Source: Allorhizobium undicola ORS 992 = ATCC 700741 (GTDB lineage Bacteria; Pseudomonadota; Alphaproteobacteria; Rhizobiales; Rhizobiaceae). From it: DNA of 64,000 bases. Below the pieces are notes generated by a model. It was given only the letters and a program-made list of their open reading frames with translations, had not been told where the DNA came from and did no database searches. A program made the position numbers and the translations under genes. Shown piece after piece: positions 35,879-44,750 of this stretch (positions within the stretch are counted from its first letter, which is position 1; each line of letters starts with the position of its first letter). The DNA is taken from positions 186,001 through 250,000 of the forward strand of contig NZ_JHXQ01000003.1 of NCBI RefSeq assembly GCF_000621665.1, in the 5' to 3' direction.

Positions 35879-36748
35879 ATGAAGGGTATCATTCTGGCCG
35901 GGGGCAGCGGTACACGCCTTCACCCGATGACGCTGGTGACATCCAAACAGCTCATGCCGGTCTATGACAAGCCGATGATCTATTATCCGCTGTCAACGCT
36001 GATGCTGGCCGGGATTCGCGAGATTCTCATTATCTCCACCCCGAAGGATCTTCCGAATTTCCAGTCCCTTCTCGGGGATGGGTCGAAATGGGGAATTTCG
36101 CTTTCCTATGCCGAGCAGCCCTCGCCGGATGGGCTTGCGCAGGCCTATGTCATCGGTGCTGACTTCGTCGGCAGCGATCCGTCCTGTCTGATCCTTGGCG
36201 ACAATATCTTCTACGGTCACGGTATCAACGACCTGTTCCGCAATGCCACGAAGCGCGAGACCGGTGCGACGGTATTTGCCTATCATGTCAACGATCCGTA
36301 TCGTTACGGCGTGGTGGAATTCGATGCGCAGATGAAGGCCATCTCCATTGAGGAAAAGCCAGCACAGCCGCGCTCGAACTGGGCCGTCACGGGGCTTTAT
36401 TTCTACGATAAGGATGTCGTGGACATTGCCGCAAATCTCAAGCCTTCCGCCCGCGGTGAGCTGGAAATTACGGACGTCAACCGGATCTATCTGGAGCGCG
36501 GCAAGCTCAGCGTGGAGCAGATGGGGCGCGGCTATGCATGGCTCGATACCGGCACCCCGGACAGCCTGCTGGAGGCCTCCGAATTCGTCGCCACACTGGA
36601 GCGCCGTCAGGGCTTCAAAATCAATTGCCCGGAAGAGATTGCCTATCGCCTCGGCTTCATCGGCACCGACCAGCTCGAACGGCTGGCCGTGGCCTATGGC
36701 AAGAGTACCTATGGGCAATATCTGCACAAGGTTTTGGCGGGCCTTTGA
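35879..36748 (+). CDS. rfbA: Glucose-1-phosphate thymidylyltransferase
   Basis: 289 residues; first enzyme of the dTDP-rhamnose pathway, placed last in the operon. Motifs: [52 protein letters not shown] and [32 protein letters not shown] precedes the ATG. An 86-base gap separates it from rfbD; a strong terminator follows at 36782. Confidence 0.97.
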   Translation: MKGIILAGGSGTRLHPMTLVTSKQLMPVYDKPMIYYPLSTLMLAGIREILIISTPKDLPNFQSLLGDGSKWGISLSYAEQPSPDGLAQAYVIGADFVGSDPSCLILGDNIFYGHGINDLFRNATKRETGATVFAYHVNDPYRYGVVEFDAQMKAISIEEKPAQPRSNWAVTGLYFYDKDVVDIAANLKPSARGELEITDVNRIYLERGKLSVEQMGRGYAWLDTGTPDSLLEASEFVATLERRQGFKINCPEEIAYRLGFIGTDQLERLAVAYGKSTYGQYLHKVLAGL

Positions 36749-36781
36749 CGGGCAAGCAGGCAGGCGCCCCGCAAAGATCAA

Positions 36782-36820
36782 AAGCCAAGGGAAAGTGCTT
36801 TCCCTTGGCTTATTTTTTTT
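36782..36820 (+). terminator. Rho-independent terminator of rfbCBDA
   Basis: A perfect 13-bp stem, AAGCCAAGGGAAA / TTTCCCTTGGCTT, with loop GTGC, followed by ATTTTTTTT. It stands 33 bases after the rfbA stop and is the best intrinsic terminator in the window. Confidence 0.96.
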
Positions 36821-36864
36821 GGCGGGCCATGTGCGGGAATGTCATGGGAACTGTTCAAGATCGC

Positions 36865-36969
36865 TTACAGCGCCGTGCGTTTTCTCAAACGCACAAAGGA
36901 CGCTGTAACACTTTAAAGCTGCTGCATAATTTTCACCTTAAATCGATTCCGATTTAAGGAATTATGCAG
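36865..36969. repeat. Composite palindromic repeat, copy 3, inverted
   Basis: Reading left to right: hairpin part B (CAGCGCCGTGCGTTT ... AAACGCACAAAGGACGCTG, 36868-36905), spacer, then part A at 36922-36969. Part A is the exact reverse complement of 23978-24025. Copies 1 and 3 thus face each other across 13 kb containing all the polysaccharide genes. Part B matches the hairpin at 48710. Confidence 0.9.
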
Positions 36970-37009
36970 TAGTTCCAATGGTTGGCCCACGCTTTTCCGG
37001 TAAAGCCGC

Positions 37010-37948
37010 TTATTTTCTGGCGTATTTCTCCATGTTTTCGGGCGTTACCAGCTCAAACGGGACCCACAGCTTGGTATCGACCTTTTCGCCCTTGGCAAGC
37101 TTTGCCGCAGAGTCCACCGATACCGCACCTTGCTTGCTGGCGTTCTGGAAAACGGTGACGTCAAGATCGCCAGCCTTCATGGCGGAAAGCCCGTCCGGTG
37201 TGGCATCGATGCCCGCAACCACCACCTTTTTCATGTCCATCCCGGCGGCCTTCATGGCCTGGATCGCGCCGATTGCCATTTCGTCATTATTGGCAATCAC
37301 CGCGTCGAAGGTCTGGCCGGAGGTCATCCAGTTGTTCATCAGATCCACGGCCTCGCCACGGGACCAGTTGGCAACTTTCTCGTCGATAACCGTAATACCC
37401 TTGCAGGCATCGCTCTTGAGGACGTTGTGAATGTCGTCGGTGCGCACGCGGGCAGCAATGTTTTCCAGCGGCCCCATCATCACGAAGGCCTTGCCCTTGC
37501 CGCCCATGAGCTTGCAAACGGCCTGGGTTTCCATCGTGCCGGAATCGAGTTCATTGGAACCAACGAATACTGCCTTCTCCGGCAGGCTTTCAAGATCGGC
37601 CGGCGGATGGTTGACGTAAATCAGCGGGATGCCCGCAGAATGCACCATCTTCGTGATCGTAGGCGACATTTCGCCATCAATGGCATTGACGATAATGGCA
37701 TCAACGCCCGAGGCAATGAAATTCTGCACCTGATTGATCTGGCGCGACACATCCAGATTGGCGTCTTCCATCTGCAAGGAAACGTCTTTCATCTGGGCAG
37801 CCTGATCCCTCATTCCGTTCATGAGAATGGTGAGAAACGGGTTGTTGAAAGAGGTCATCGTCACGCCAATGCGCGTTTCGGCATCAGCAAGTTCGCTGGA
37901 CAAGACAAGCGCCCCAAATGCGCAGGCGAGCTTTATTGCAGTCTTCAT
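37010..37948 (-). CDS. Periplasmic sugar-binding protein of an ABC importer, without its permease or ATPase
   Basis: 312 residues from ATG 37948 (MKTAIKLACAFGALVLSSEL signal peptide), with GGGAGG eight bases upstream; the longer frame to 38275 would run through the tRNA and is rejected. Type 1 periplasmic binding protein (RbsB-like): RIGVTMTSFNNPFLTILMNG, the SGVDAIIVNAIDG hinge, and VIANNDEMAIGAIQAMKAAG. Binds a monosaccharide or cyclitol; resemblance to rhizopine/ribose binders is general only. No ATPase or permease gene lies nearby, so it must work with a system encoded elsewhere or in sensing. Confidence 0.88.
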   Translation of the reverse strand: MKTAIKLACAFGALVLSSELADAETRIGVTMTSFNNPFLTILMNGMRDQAAQMKDVSLQMEDANLDVSRQINQVQNFIASGVDAIIVNAIDGEMSPTITKMVHSAGIPLIYVNHPPADLESLPEKAVFVGSNELDSGTMETQAVCKLMGGKGKAFVMMGPLENIAARVRTDDIHNVLKSDACKGITVIDEKVANWSRGEAVDLMNNWMTSGQTFDAVIANNDEMAIGAIQAMKAAGMDMKKVVVAGIDATPDGLSAMKAGDLDVTVFQNASKQGAVSVDSAAKLAKGEKVDTKLWVPFELVTPENMEKYARK

Positions 37949-38230
37949 GGCTATTCCTCCCTTATGCCGGAACATCGAACATGCTGACGCATTCGCGCCC
38001 CGCCATCGTCCCGATAAGCCCGGCTTTTTCTTTTTGCCTGCCATTGCATCACGTTCTCCCCGAACCTCTCGCAATGACCTGCATCCTCCCCTCGCTGAAT
38101 CAGCGGGGCGACATGCATTATGTCTAAAAACCGAACGGAGAAAACGGCTGCGAAAAAAACGCACCGGTAAAAACTGGGTACAATTCAAACAAGAAAATGA
38201 ATATCTGCAAGGCTGACCATTTTTTAAAAA

Positions 38231-38306
38231 TGGTGCCCGGAGGCGGATTTGAACCACCGACACGCGGATTTTCAATCCGCTGCTCTACCAACTGAGCTAT
38301 CCGGGC
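38231..38306 (-). tRNA. tRNA-Phe (GAA)
   Basis: The minus strand folds as a 76-base tRNA with encoded CCA (38231-38233). Acceptor stem GCCCGGA / TCCGGGC, D-arm AGCTCAGTTGGTAGAGC, anticodon stem GCGGA / TCCGC with loop TTGAAAA (anticodon GAA, 38271-38273) and T-arm with GGTTCAAATCC. Confidence 0.98.
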
Positions 38307-38574
38307 ATCCTAGCCTTGCGGCTTTCCGATCATGGTTTTATCGGAGGGGGAAGTTTCCCCCGGAAGCGAGGGCGGTTATAGCATCTAATTTTCTTGTGTC
38401 CAGCCGCAAATGTCACTTTTTTGAGGCTGGCGGCAATAACAATGCAAGAGGTTGATATTGCTTCACAATAAGCTTTAATCCATGCGGAGTTGCGTTGGGT
38501 CGGGAGAAGGGTGAAAATCAGGCCGTGGCCCGCGGACGAGGGCGTTTGGCCGTGCTTTACCTCTTTGTTGCTCT

Positions 38575-38617
38575 GCATTTCCGGACGCAAAACCGGTTTC
38601 CGCTTTTCCTGGAAATA
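38575..38617. repeat. Intergenic repeat GCATTTCCGGAC type, copy 1
   Basis: GCATTTCCGGACGCAAAACC, then GGTTTCCGCTTTTCCTGGAAATA: an imperfect inverted repeat found again at 44247 and, rearranged, at 24229. It ends three bases before the yacG stop codon. The rest of the 38307-38619 gap between tRNA-Phe and yacG shows no gene or other clear signal. Confidence 0.8.
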
Positions 38618-38619
38618 TT

Positions 38620-38838
38620 TTAGCGCGATCCTGCGTCCAGCTCGTCTTCCGGGCTGGCCTCGTCTTCGGCCACGGGAATAGCGTAGGAGCCGTTCAGCCA
38701 GCGTGACAGGTCAAGCGTGCGGCAGCGGTCGCAGCAGAAGGGGTAATGATCCCGGTTGGAAGGTTTGCCGCATTCCGGGCAGGGATGGGGCTTTCGCAGG
38801 GGCTCGACTTTGGTGGCTTGGGTTGGCTGCTTGCTCAT
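38620..38838 (-). CDS. yacG: DNA gyrase inhibitor YacG (zinc protein)
   Basis: 72 residues. The four-cysteine zinc site is CPEC ... FCCDRC, followed by RTLDLSRWLNGSYAIP, the conserved YacG core that contacts GyrB and blocks DNA binding. It follows maf with only three bases between them, as is common in Hyphomicrobiales. The acidic C-terminal tail is variable in the family. Confidence 0.93.
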   Translation of the reverse strand: MSKQPTQATKVEPLRKPHPCPECGKPSNRDHYPFCCDRCRTLDLSRWLNGSYAIPVAEDEASPEDELDAGSR

Positions 38839-38841
38839 GGC

Positions 38842-39462
38842 CTAGCCCTCCGGCCAGCGGGCGGTCACATCCATTCCTTCGCCGGTCATCAGTTGCGCCG
38901 TCTCGAAGAGTGGCAATCCGACGACATTGGTGTAGGAGCCGATGATTTTCTGCACGAAGCTTCCGGCAATGCCCTGTATGGCGTAGGCGCCAGCCTTGCC
39001 GCGCCATTCGCCCGAAGCGATATAGGCGTCGATTTCATGGGAGGACAAGCGCTTGAAGCGGACCTTGGTCTCCACGACCCGCTGGCGAAATTTGCGGTCC
39101 GGCGTCAACAGGCAGATGCCGGTAAACACCCAGTGTCCGCGACCTGATAACAGGTTGAGGGCTGCGGCCGCTTCGTCGGTGAACTCGGTTTTTGGCAGAA
39201 TTCGCCGTCCGACCGCCACCACCGTGTCGGCTGCCAGAATGAAGCTTCCCTGCCATTCCGCCTCGTCGGCAATGGCGTCCAGTGCCGCACGTGCCTTGTC
39301 CGCCGCCAGGCGACGCGCCAGCGAGCGTGGTTGCTCGTTCTTTTCCGGCGTTTCGTCAAGGTCCATGGGCATCAGCCGGTCAGCCTCCAGGCCCACCTGC
39401 CGCAACAATTCGACGCGGCGGGGAGATCCAGAGGCCAGAATCAGCTTGCGTTTAACCGCCAT
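38842..39462 (-). CDS. maf: Maf family nucleotide pyrophosphatase
   Basis: 206 residues. Maf proteins hydrolyse non-canonical nucleoside triphosphates to monophosphates. Signature [16 protein letters not shown] at the N-terminus, catalytic [13 protein letters not shown], and [18 protein letters not shown] near the end. Lies between infA and yacG on one strand and is likely cotranscribed with them. Confidence 0.94.
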   Translation of the reverse strand: MAVKRKLILASGSPRRVELLRQVGLEADRLMPMDLDETPEKNEQPRSLARRLAADKARAALDAIADEAEWQGSFILAADTVVAVGRRILPKTEFTDEAAAALNLLSGRGHWVFTGICLLTPDRKFRQRVVETKVRFKRLSSHEIDAYIASGEWRGKAGAYAIQGIAGSFVQKIIGSYTNVVGLPLFETAQLMTGEGMDVTARWPEG

Positions 39463-39487
39463 TGCTTGCCGCTCCGCAGACGGTTTA

Positions 39488-39706
39488 TTACTTGAAGCGA
39501 TAGGTGATGCGGCCTTTGGTCAGGTCGTAGGGCGTCATTTCCACCAGAACCTTGTCGCCTGCCAGGACGCGGATACGGTTCTTGCGCATACGGCCTGCGG
39601 TATGGGCAATGATTTCATGCTTGTTTTCCAGCAGCACCCGGAATGTTGCGTTGGGCAGCAATTCCGTAACGATGCCGGGAAATTCGAGAACTTCTTCTTT
39701 TGCCAT
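39488..39706 (-). CDS. infA: Translation initiation factor IF-1
   Basis: 72 residues, exactly the family length. OB-fold sequence with [20 protein letters not shown], the [20 protein letters not shown] core and [18 protein letters not shown] at the end. Binds the ribosomal A site during initiation. An AAAGACAAGTCCTC leader precedes the ATG. Confidence 0.98.
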   Translation of the reverse strand: MAKEEVLEFPGIVTELLPNATFRVLLENKHEIIAHTAGRMRKNRIRVLAGDKVLVEMTPYDLTKGRITYRFK

Positions 39707-39826
39707 TGAGGACTTGTCTTTCTTTCATTAGGGCGCGCGTGAGGCAGCGCCGATCAAAATGTGGGCGGAAACTACACAATCGACGCGGTTTTGTGAACCA
39801 CGTTGCGCAGTCAATCGGCATTTGTT

Positions 39827-40318
39827 TCAATCTCGCCCGAGAGGTTGCGTTCCGGGTCTCTTGAAGCGCTCTTCGATGAGCTTTGTCAACCTTTCCCGTA
39901 CATCGCGATAGGCTTCCAGCCTTTGATCGCGGCTGCCCGTCTCTACGGTCGGGTCGGGAGTGGGCCAGTAATCGACCTCTACCGAAGACGATCGGGTGAG
40001 TTCCAGCGCGGCGTGGTGGGCCTCCGGCGCCAGTGTGATGATGAGGTCGAAATAGGCATCCTCAAGATCTTCCAGCGTTTGTGGCTGACGTTTGCCGAGT
40101 GTCAGGCCGATCTCTTCCAGCACCGCATCTACGAAACCGTCGCGCTCCCCATGGCGCACACCGGCCGAGGCCACGTAGATGCCTGAGGGCAGCAAGCGCC
40201 TGGCGATGGCTTCCGCCATGGGCGAGCGAATGGCATTCATGCCGCACAGGAACAGAACAGAACCGGGCAGGCTCCGGCCGGGGGGCGTGGTCTTCCTGTC
40301 CTCAGCGGCTTCAACCAT
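39827..40318 (-). CDS. Low-molecular-weight phosphotyrosine phosphatase-like protein
   Basis: 163 residues from ATG 40318, which has GGGAGAGG upstream; the longer frame to 40354 would overlap the UPF0262 gene. The P-loop CGMNAIRS gives the C-x5-R catalytic motif near the N-terminus of the fold, and DYWPTPDP provides the general-acid aspartate. It could be a protein tyrosine phosphatase or an arsenate reductase; the lack of further redox cysteines favours phosphatase. It is part of the conserved infA-hisD block. Confidence 0.87.
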   Translation of the reverse strand: MVEAAEDRKTTPPGRSLPGSVLFLCGMNAIRSPMAEAIARRLLPSGIYVASAGVRHGERDGFVDAVLEEIGLTLGKRQPQTLEDLEDAYFDLIITLAPEAHHAALELTRSSSVEVDYWPTPDPTVETGSRDQRLEAYRDVRERLTKLIEERFKRPGTQPLGRD

Positions 40319-40329
40319 GGCCTCTCCCG

Positions 40330-40803
40330 TCAACCCCGCCAATAAAGAACGCATACGAGGGTGAACAACCGTCGCGCCGTATCGAAATCAATCACGATCT
40401 TGCCCTTCAGCCGGTCCATCAGCGTTTGGGAGCCGTCATTGTGTATGCCGCGCCGCCCCATGTCGATTGCCTCGATCTGGCTTGGCGTGGCGGAACGGAT
40501 TGCTTCATAATAGCTTTCGCAAATCATGAAATAATCCTTGATGATCCGGCGTAGCGGGGTCAAGGAGAGAATGTGGGTCGCCACATCCTCTCCACCATCG
40601 GTTTTAATGGCAAAGACCAGCTTCGAATCCACCAGCGAGAGCAGGAGATGATAGGGGCCGCCGGAATGGCCTACGGGCTCGAAGCTGTTTTCCTCTATCA
40701 GGTCGAAAATGGCGACGGCGCGTTCATGCTCGACATCGGGCGTGGACCGGCCGATGGTCTCGTCCAGCACCACATCCGAGAGCCTGAAATCGCCCTGTGC
40801 CAT
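40330..40803 (-). CDS. UPF0262 family protein
   Basis: 157 residues. Matches UPF0262, a protein family confined to alphaproteobacteria that sits beside his[32 protein letters not shown] and [20 protein letters not shown] are recognisable. It starts three bases after the hisD stop and is co-transcribed. Function unknown; no signal peptide or membrane segment. Confidence 0.9.
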   Translation of the reverse strand: MAQGDFRLSDVVLDETIGRSTPDVEHERAVAIFDLIEENSFEPVGHSGGPYHLLLSLVDSKLVFAIKTDGGEDVATHILSLTPLRRIIKDYFMICESYYEAIRSATPSQIEAIDMGRRGIHNDGSQTLMDRLKGKIVIDFDTARRLFTLVCVLYWRG

Positions 40804-40806
40804 TCT

Positions 40807-42105
40807 TTACCCCGCAAGATTGAGCCGGATTGCCACCGATCTTGCGTGCGCATCCAGCCCCTCGCTATTTGCAAGGGCAATGGCTGCCGGCGCAAGCTGC
40901 CGCAACTGCTCAGGGCCAAGCCGCAGGATCGATGTCCGCTTCACGAAATCCAGAACCGAAAGGCCGGAGGAAAAGCGGGCCGAGCGGGCCGTGGGCAGCA
41001 CGTGGTTGGAGCCGCCGACATAATCGCCGATCACCTCCGGCGTATGACGACCGATGAAGATGGCGCCTGCATTGCGAATGCCCGCCATCAACATATCGGG
41101 ATCGGCGACGGCCAGTTCGAGATGTTCGGCGGCGATGCGGTTGGCAAGGGCAACGCTGTCCTTCAGATCCTTGATGACAATGAGCGCGCCATAATCGCGC
41201 CAGCTTGCGGTAGCGGTTTCGCTGCGGGCCAGTGTCGTGAGCTGGCGCTCGACGGCGGCTTCGACGGCCTTGGCAAATTCGGCATTGTCGGTGATGAGAA
41301 TGGATTGCGCGGCGCGGTCATGCTCTGCCTGGGCCAGAAGATCGGCGGCAATCCAGTCGGGATTATTGTCTCGGTCGGCAATCACCAGCACTTCGGAAGG
41401 GCCAGCGATCATGTCGATACCCACCGTGCCGAAGACATGACGCTTGGCGGCGGCGACATAGGCATTGCCGGGGCCGACGATTTTGGCCACCGGGGCGATG
41501 GTTTGCGTGCCATAGGCCAGCGCCGCCACGGCCTGGGCGCCGCCGATGCGATAGATTTCGCTCACTCCGGCAATTTTCGCAGCCGCCAATACGGTCGGAT
41601 TGATCTGCCCGCCGGAGGCCGGCACGACCATGACCACGCGCGGTACACCCGCCACTTTTGCCGGCACGGCATTCATCAATACGGAGCTTGGATAGCTTGC
41701 CGTGCCGCCGGGCACATAGAGCCCCACGGCCTCGATGGCCGTCCAGCGCGAGCCGAGGCCCACGCCGATTGCGTCTTCGTAAATGTCGTCCTTCGGCATC
41801 TGGCGCGCATGGTGGCGCTCGATGCGCGCGGCCGCCAGCTTGAGGGCGGCAATTACCTCTTCGGACACGCAAGCGGTTGCCGCTTCGATTTCGGCCTCGC
41901 TCACCCGCATGGGGGTGTCGGTAAAGTCCAGCCCGTCGAATTTCAGCGAATATTCGGCGAGCGCTGCATCCCCGCGTTGGCGAATGTCGTCGATGATGGT
42001 CCTGACGACTGTATTCACATCCTCGGAAACTTCCCGCTTTGTCGTGAGGAAGGCCGAAAAACGGCTCTCGAAATCCGCCGAAGCCTGTTCAAGCCAGAGT
42101 GCCAC
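40807..42105 (-). CDS. hisD: Histidinol dehydrogenase
   Basis: 432 residues. Zinc enzyme that oxidises L-histidinol to histidine in two NAD+-linked steps. Landmarks: [18 protein letters not shown], the NAD/zinc site [39 protein letters not shown] (cut here as [12 protein letters not shown]) and EQAEHD-like [14 protein letters not shown]. It is separated from the rest of the his pathway, as in most Hyphomicrobiales. Confidence 0.97.
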   Translation of the reverse strand: MALWLEQASADFESRFSAFLTTKREVSEDVNTVVRTIIDDIRQRGDAALAEYSLKFDGLDFTDTPMRVSEAEIEAATACVSEEVIAALKLAAARIERHHARQMPKDDIYEDAIGVGLGSRWTAIEAVGLYVPGGTASYPSSVLMNAVPAKVAGVPRVVMVVPASGGQINPTVLAAAKIAGVSEIYRIGGAQAVAALAYGTQTIAPVAKIVGPGNAYVAAAKRHVFGTVGIDMIAGPSEVLVIADRDNNPDWIAADLLAQAEHDRAAQSILITDNAEFAKAVEAAVERQLTTLARSETATASWRDYGALIVIKDLKDSVALANRIAAEHLELAVADPDMLMAGIRNAGAIFIGRHTPEVIGDYVGGSNHVLPTARSARFSSGLSVLDFVKRTSILRLGPEQLRQLAPAAIALANSEGLDAHARSVAIRLNLAG

Positions 42106-42187
42106 TAAAACCCATCCTTATGCAATTTCGCCCGCAGGTCCGCTGAACCCGCTTAACCTCGTCTGCGCGCCGTGATGCGCCCGCCAT

Positions 42188-42625
42188 TCAGGCCAGCCGA
42201 TGGTCCGGCCTTGCCTTGGTTTCCCATGCGCCGCCGACATCTGCAAGCTGAACTTCTATGCATTCAACATCAAGTGCAATCGTCGCGGCATCGGCGCAGG
42301 TCAGTTCCAGCACGCCATCGGGGCCTTCGCCGTTCTGGCGAAATTCCATGGCCAACAGGCTCAGCACCTTTTCACGGTCGTTGCGATCGATGCCCATGGA
42401 GCGGACAGCACCAACGCGCTTCACCGTCAGCACGGCGCGGCGGCGCTCGAAGCCCTGTCTGCGGCGCTGGTTTTCTTCCCAGACGAAGCGGTTGGCCTTC
42501 AGTGTGAATACGCCGGTGCGGGCCGCATAATCCACATCGGCCAGTTTGAACACCGCATCCTGAACATGGGCGGAGACAATGGTGAGATCCTGCCCATCCA
42601 GGGCCAGCAGTTTTATGTCGGTCAT
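42188..42625 (-). CDS. DUF2948 family protein
   Basis: 145 residues from ATG 42625 with GGAAA upstream; a longer frame to 42709 would touch the murA stop region. Recognisable DUF2948 features: LKANRFVWEEN, RRAVLTVKRVGAVRSMGI and a closing TCADAATIALDVECIEV. It is a small cytosolic protein found between murA and hisD in Hyphomicrobiales. Function unknown. Confidence 0.85.
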   Translation of the reverse strand: MTDIKLLALDGQDLTIVSAHVQDAVFKLADVDYAARTGVFTLKANRFVWEENQRRRQGFERRRAVLTVKRVGAVRSMGIDRNDREKVLSLLAMEFRQNGEGPDGVLELTCADAATIALDVECIEVQLADVGGAWETKARPDHRLA

Positions 42626-42709
42626 GAGCCGTTTCCAAAAGGGATATTGCTCTGGAGATAGGCGTTGCGCCGCCGCTTGGCAACGGCGCAAACCATCCCG
42701 ATGCAGCAA

Positions 42710-44002
42710 TCAGCCGCTGATTCGCTCGACAATCGCGCCGCAGCGGGTCAGTTTTTCTTCCAGCCGCTCGAAACCGCGATCCAGATGGTAAACGCGATTG
42801 ACCAGGGTTTCGCCTTCCGCCGCCAGTCCGGCGATGACGAGCGAGACGGAGGCGCGAAGGTCGGTTGCCATCACCGGTGCGCCGCGCAGTGTGGGAACCC
42901 CTTCAATGCGGGCGGTCTGGCCGTTCAACGTGATTTTTGCGCCAAGGCGCGCCAGTTCCTGCACATGCATGAAGCGATTTTCGAAAATCGTTTCGGTAAC
43001 ATGCGCCACACCTCTGGCGCGGGTCATGAGGCCCATGAACTGCGCCTGCAAGTCCGTGGGGAAACCGGGGAAGGGCTCCGTCACGATGTCAACGGGGCGG
43101 ATGGCATCGCCATGGCCGATGATGCGAATGCCGCCATCGACAGGCGAAATCTCGGCGCCTGCCCGGCGAAGCGCCTCTATTGCCGTATCCAGAAGGGCAA
43201 TATCGGTGTCTTCCAGCGTCACGTTGCCGCCCGTCATGGCAACCGCCATGGCATAGGTGCCGGTTTCGATACGGTCGGGCAACACGCGATGGCGCGCACC
43301 CGAAAGCGAGGTGACGCCTTCGATGGTGAGCGTGGCCGTGCCCGCGCCCGAAATCTTCGCGCCCATGGCATTAAGGCAATTGGCAAGATCCACGACTTCC
43401 GGCTCGCGCGCGGCGTTATGGATCGTCGTGGCGCCGCGCGCCAGAGCGGCGGCCATCATCATCACATGGGTTGCGCCCACGGAAACCTTGGGGAAGGTGT
43501 AGCTTGCGCCGATCAGGCCGCCCTTGGGCGCGGTGGCTTCGATATAGCCGCTGTCGATCTCCATGCTGGCGCCCAGCGCCCGCAGGCCGTCGATGAAGAG
43601 ATCCACCGGGCGCGTGCCAATGGCGCAGCCGCCGGGAAGCGACACCCGCGCCCGGCCTTCCCGCGCCAGAAGCGGTCCGATGACCCAGAAGCTTGCCCGC
43701 ATTTTCGAGACGAGATCGTAAGGCGCGGTGGTATCGACGATGGTGCGGCAGGTGAAATGAATGGTGCGGGCATAGCTGCCGGACTGGCGTTCACGCCGTC
43801 CGTTGACGGAAATGTCCACGCCGTGATTGCCGAGAATGCGCAGCAGAAGCTCGACATCGGCCAGATGCGGCACGTTTTCCAGCGTCAGCGTATCGCTGGT
43901 CATCAAGGAGGCGATCATCAGGGGCAGGGCGGCATTCTTGGCGCCGGAAATGGGAATGATGCCGTTTAGTGTGTTGCCGCCAACAATCCTGATGCGATCC
44001 AT
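42710..44002 (-). CDS. murA: UDP-N-acetylglucosamine 1-carboxyvinyltransferase
   Basis: 430 residues from ATG 44002; GTG 44011 adds three. First committed step of peptidoglycan synthesis, adding enolpyruvate to UDP-GlcNAc. Landmarks: [17 protein letters not shown] (Lys in SGAKNA), the catalytic and fosfomycin-target Cys126 in [15 protein letters not shown], and [14 protein letters not shown] [13 protein letters not shown]. The cysteine indicates normal fosfomycin sensitivity of the enzyme. Confidence 0.97.
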   Translation of the reverse strand: MDRIRIVGGNTLNGIIPISGAKNAALPLMIASLMTSDTLTLENVPHLADVELLLRILGNHGVDISVNGRRERQSGSYARTIHFTCRTIVDTTAPYDLVSKMRASFWVIGPLLAREGRARVSLPGGCAIGTRPVDLFIDGLRALGASMEIDSGYIEATAPKGGLIGASYTFPKVSVGATHVMMMAAALARGATTIHNAAREPEVVDLANCLNAMGAKISGAGTATLTIEGVTSLSGARHRVLPDRIETGTYAMAVAMTGGNVTLEDTDIALLDTAIEALRRAGAEISPVDGGIRIIGHGDAIRPVDIVTEPFPGFPTDLQAQFMGLMTRARGVAHVTETIFENRFMHVQELARLGAKITLNGQTARIEGVPTLRGAPVMATDLRASVSLVIAGLAAEGETLVNRVYHLDRGFERLEEKLTRCGAIVERISG

Positions 44003-44246
44003 CTGTGTCACTCAAGGGGCAAGCCTGCCCCCGCCTTTCCTGGTTGATATGCCCTGCCTTGGGGGCCGCTGTCAGTCTTGCAGCCCGCCGCGCCAGCATC
44101 TGTAATGGCCTGTTCTTAGTGGGTTTGATGTTTAAAGAAAACCCGCAAGCGATGGTTTTAGGGGAAAACAAGGCCCGCCCGCAAACATGGCGTGGGGGAA
44201 GGTTCTTCTTGAGTGAGGTCGAGACGCTCCAAGCTTTTGTTTACCC

Positions 44247-44291
44247 GCATTTCCGGACGGAAAACCGCGACTACACTTTTCCTGTAAATGC
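44247..44291. repeat. Intergenic repeat GCATTTCCGGAC type, copy 2
   Basis: GCATTTCCGGACGGAAAACC, then GCGACTACACTTTTCCTGTAAATGC, matching 38575-38617 in order and length with changes in the loop. It ends two bases from the stop of the small gene at 44293. Confidence 0.78.
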
Positions 44292-44292
44292 T

Positions 44293-44475
44293 CTAAACCT
44301 CGGCATCGGGCAATTTTGCGGCGGGAAGGCCCGTCGTGTCATCGGCCTCGCCTGCGCGGCGTGCCCGCGCCTGCGTCTTGCGGCGCATCAGGTTTTCCCG
44401 CAGCTTCTGGGCTGCGCGCTGGCGGCGCAGTTCGGCGGGAGAGGGAGCTTTGTCGGCATCGGAATTGTCGGTCAT
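44293..44475 (-). CDS. Small conserved hypothetical protein
   Basis: 60 residues from ATG 44475 (MTDNSDADKAPSPAEL); a frame to 44517 adds 14 unlikely residues. Highly charged, with LRRQRAAQKLRENLMRRKTQ forming a basic helix and an acidic tail. Small proteins of this composition are common beside murA in Hyphomicrobiales. Function unknown; the basic helix could bind nucleic acid or be part of a ribosome-associated protein. Confidence 0.6.
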   Translation of the reverse strand: MTDNSDADKAPSPAELRRQRAAQKLRENLMRRKTQARARRAGEADDTTGLPAAKLPDAEV

Positions 44476-44613
44476 GCAGGCTTCATAACGCAAATGAGTA
44501 AAAACAGGAAGTTCCACATTTTATGACAGGAAATTCGTTTTGTCGCTTGCGCTTGGAATCAAGCTGTGGCAATAGGCCCCTCGTTCGGTCGAGGTAACAC
44601 GAACCGAAAAGAT

Positions 44614-44688
<75 letters not shown>

Positions 44689-44750
44689 TTCTCTTCCCAA
44701 GGAAATCATGATTATCGTGGCGTTTCACCTCTGCGATTGCGGATTGACTG

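Noticed and set aside
37949..38275. N-terminal extension of the sugar-binding protein gene
   Set aside because: It would read through tRNA-Phe, and the ATG at 37948 has a good ribosome site and signal peptide.
42100..42187. Extra small gene between hisD and DUF2948
   Set aside because: Only short frames without ribosome sites or protein-like composition.
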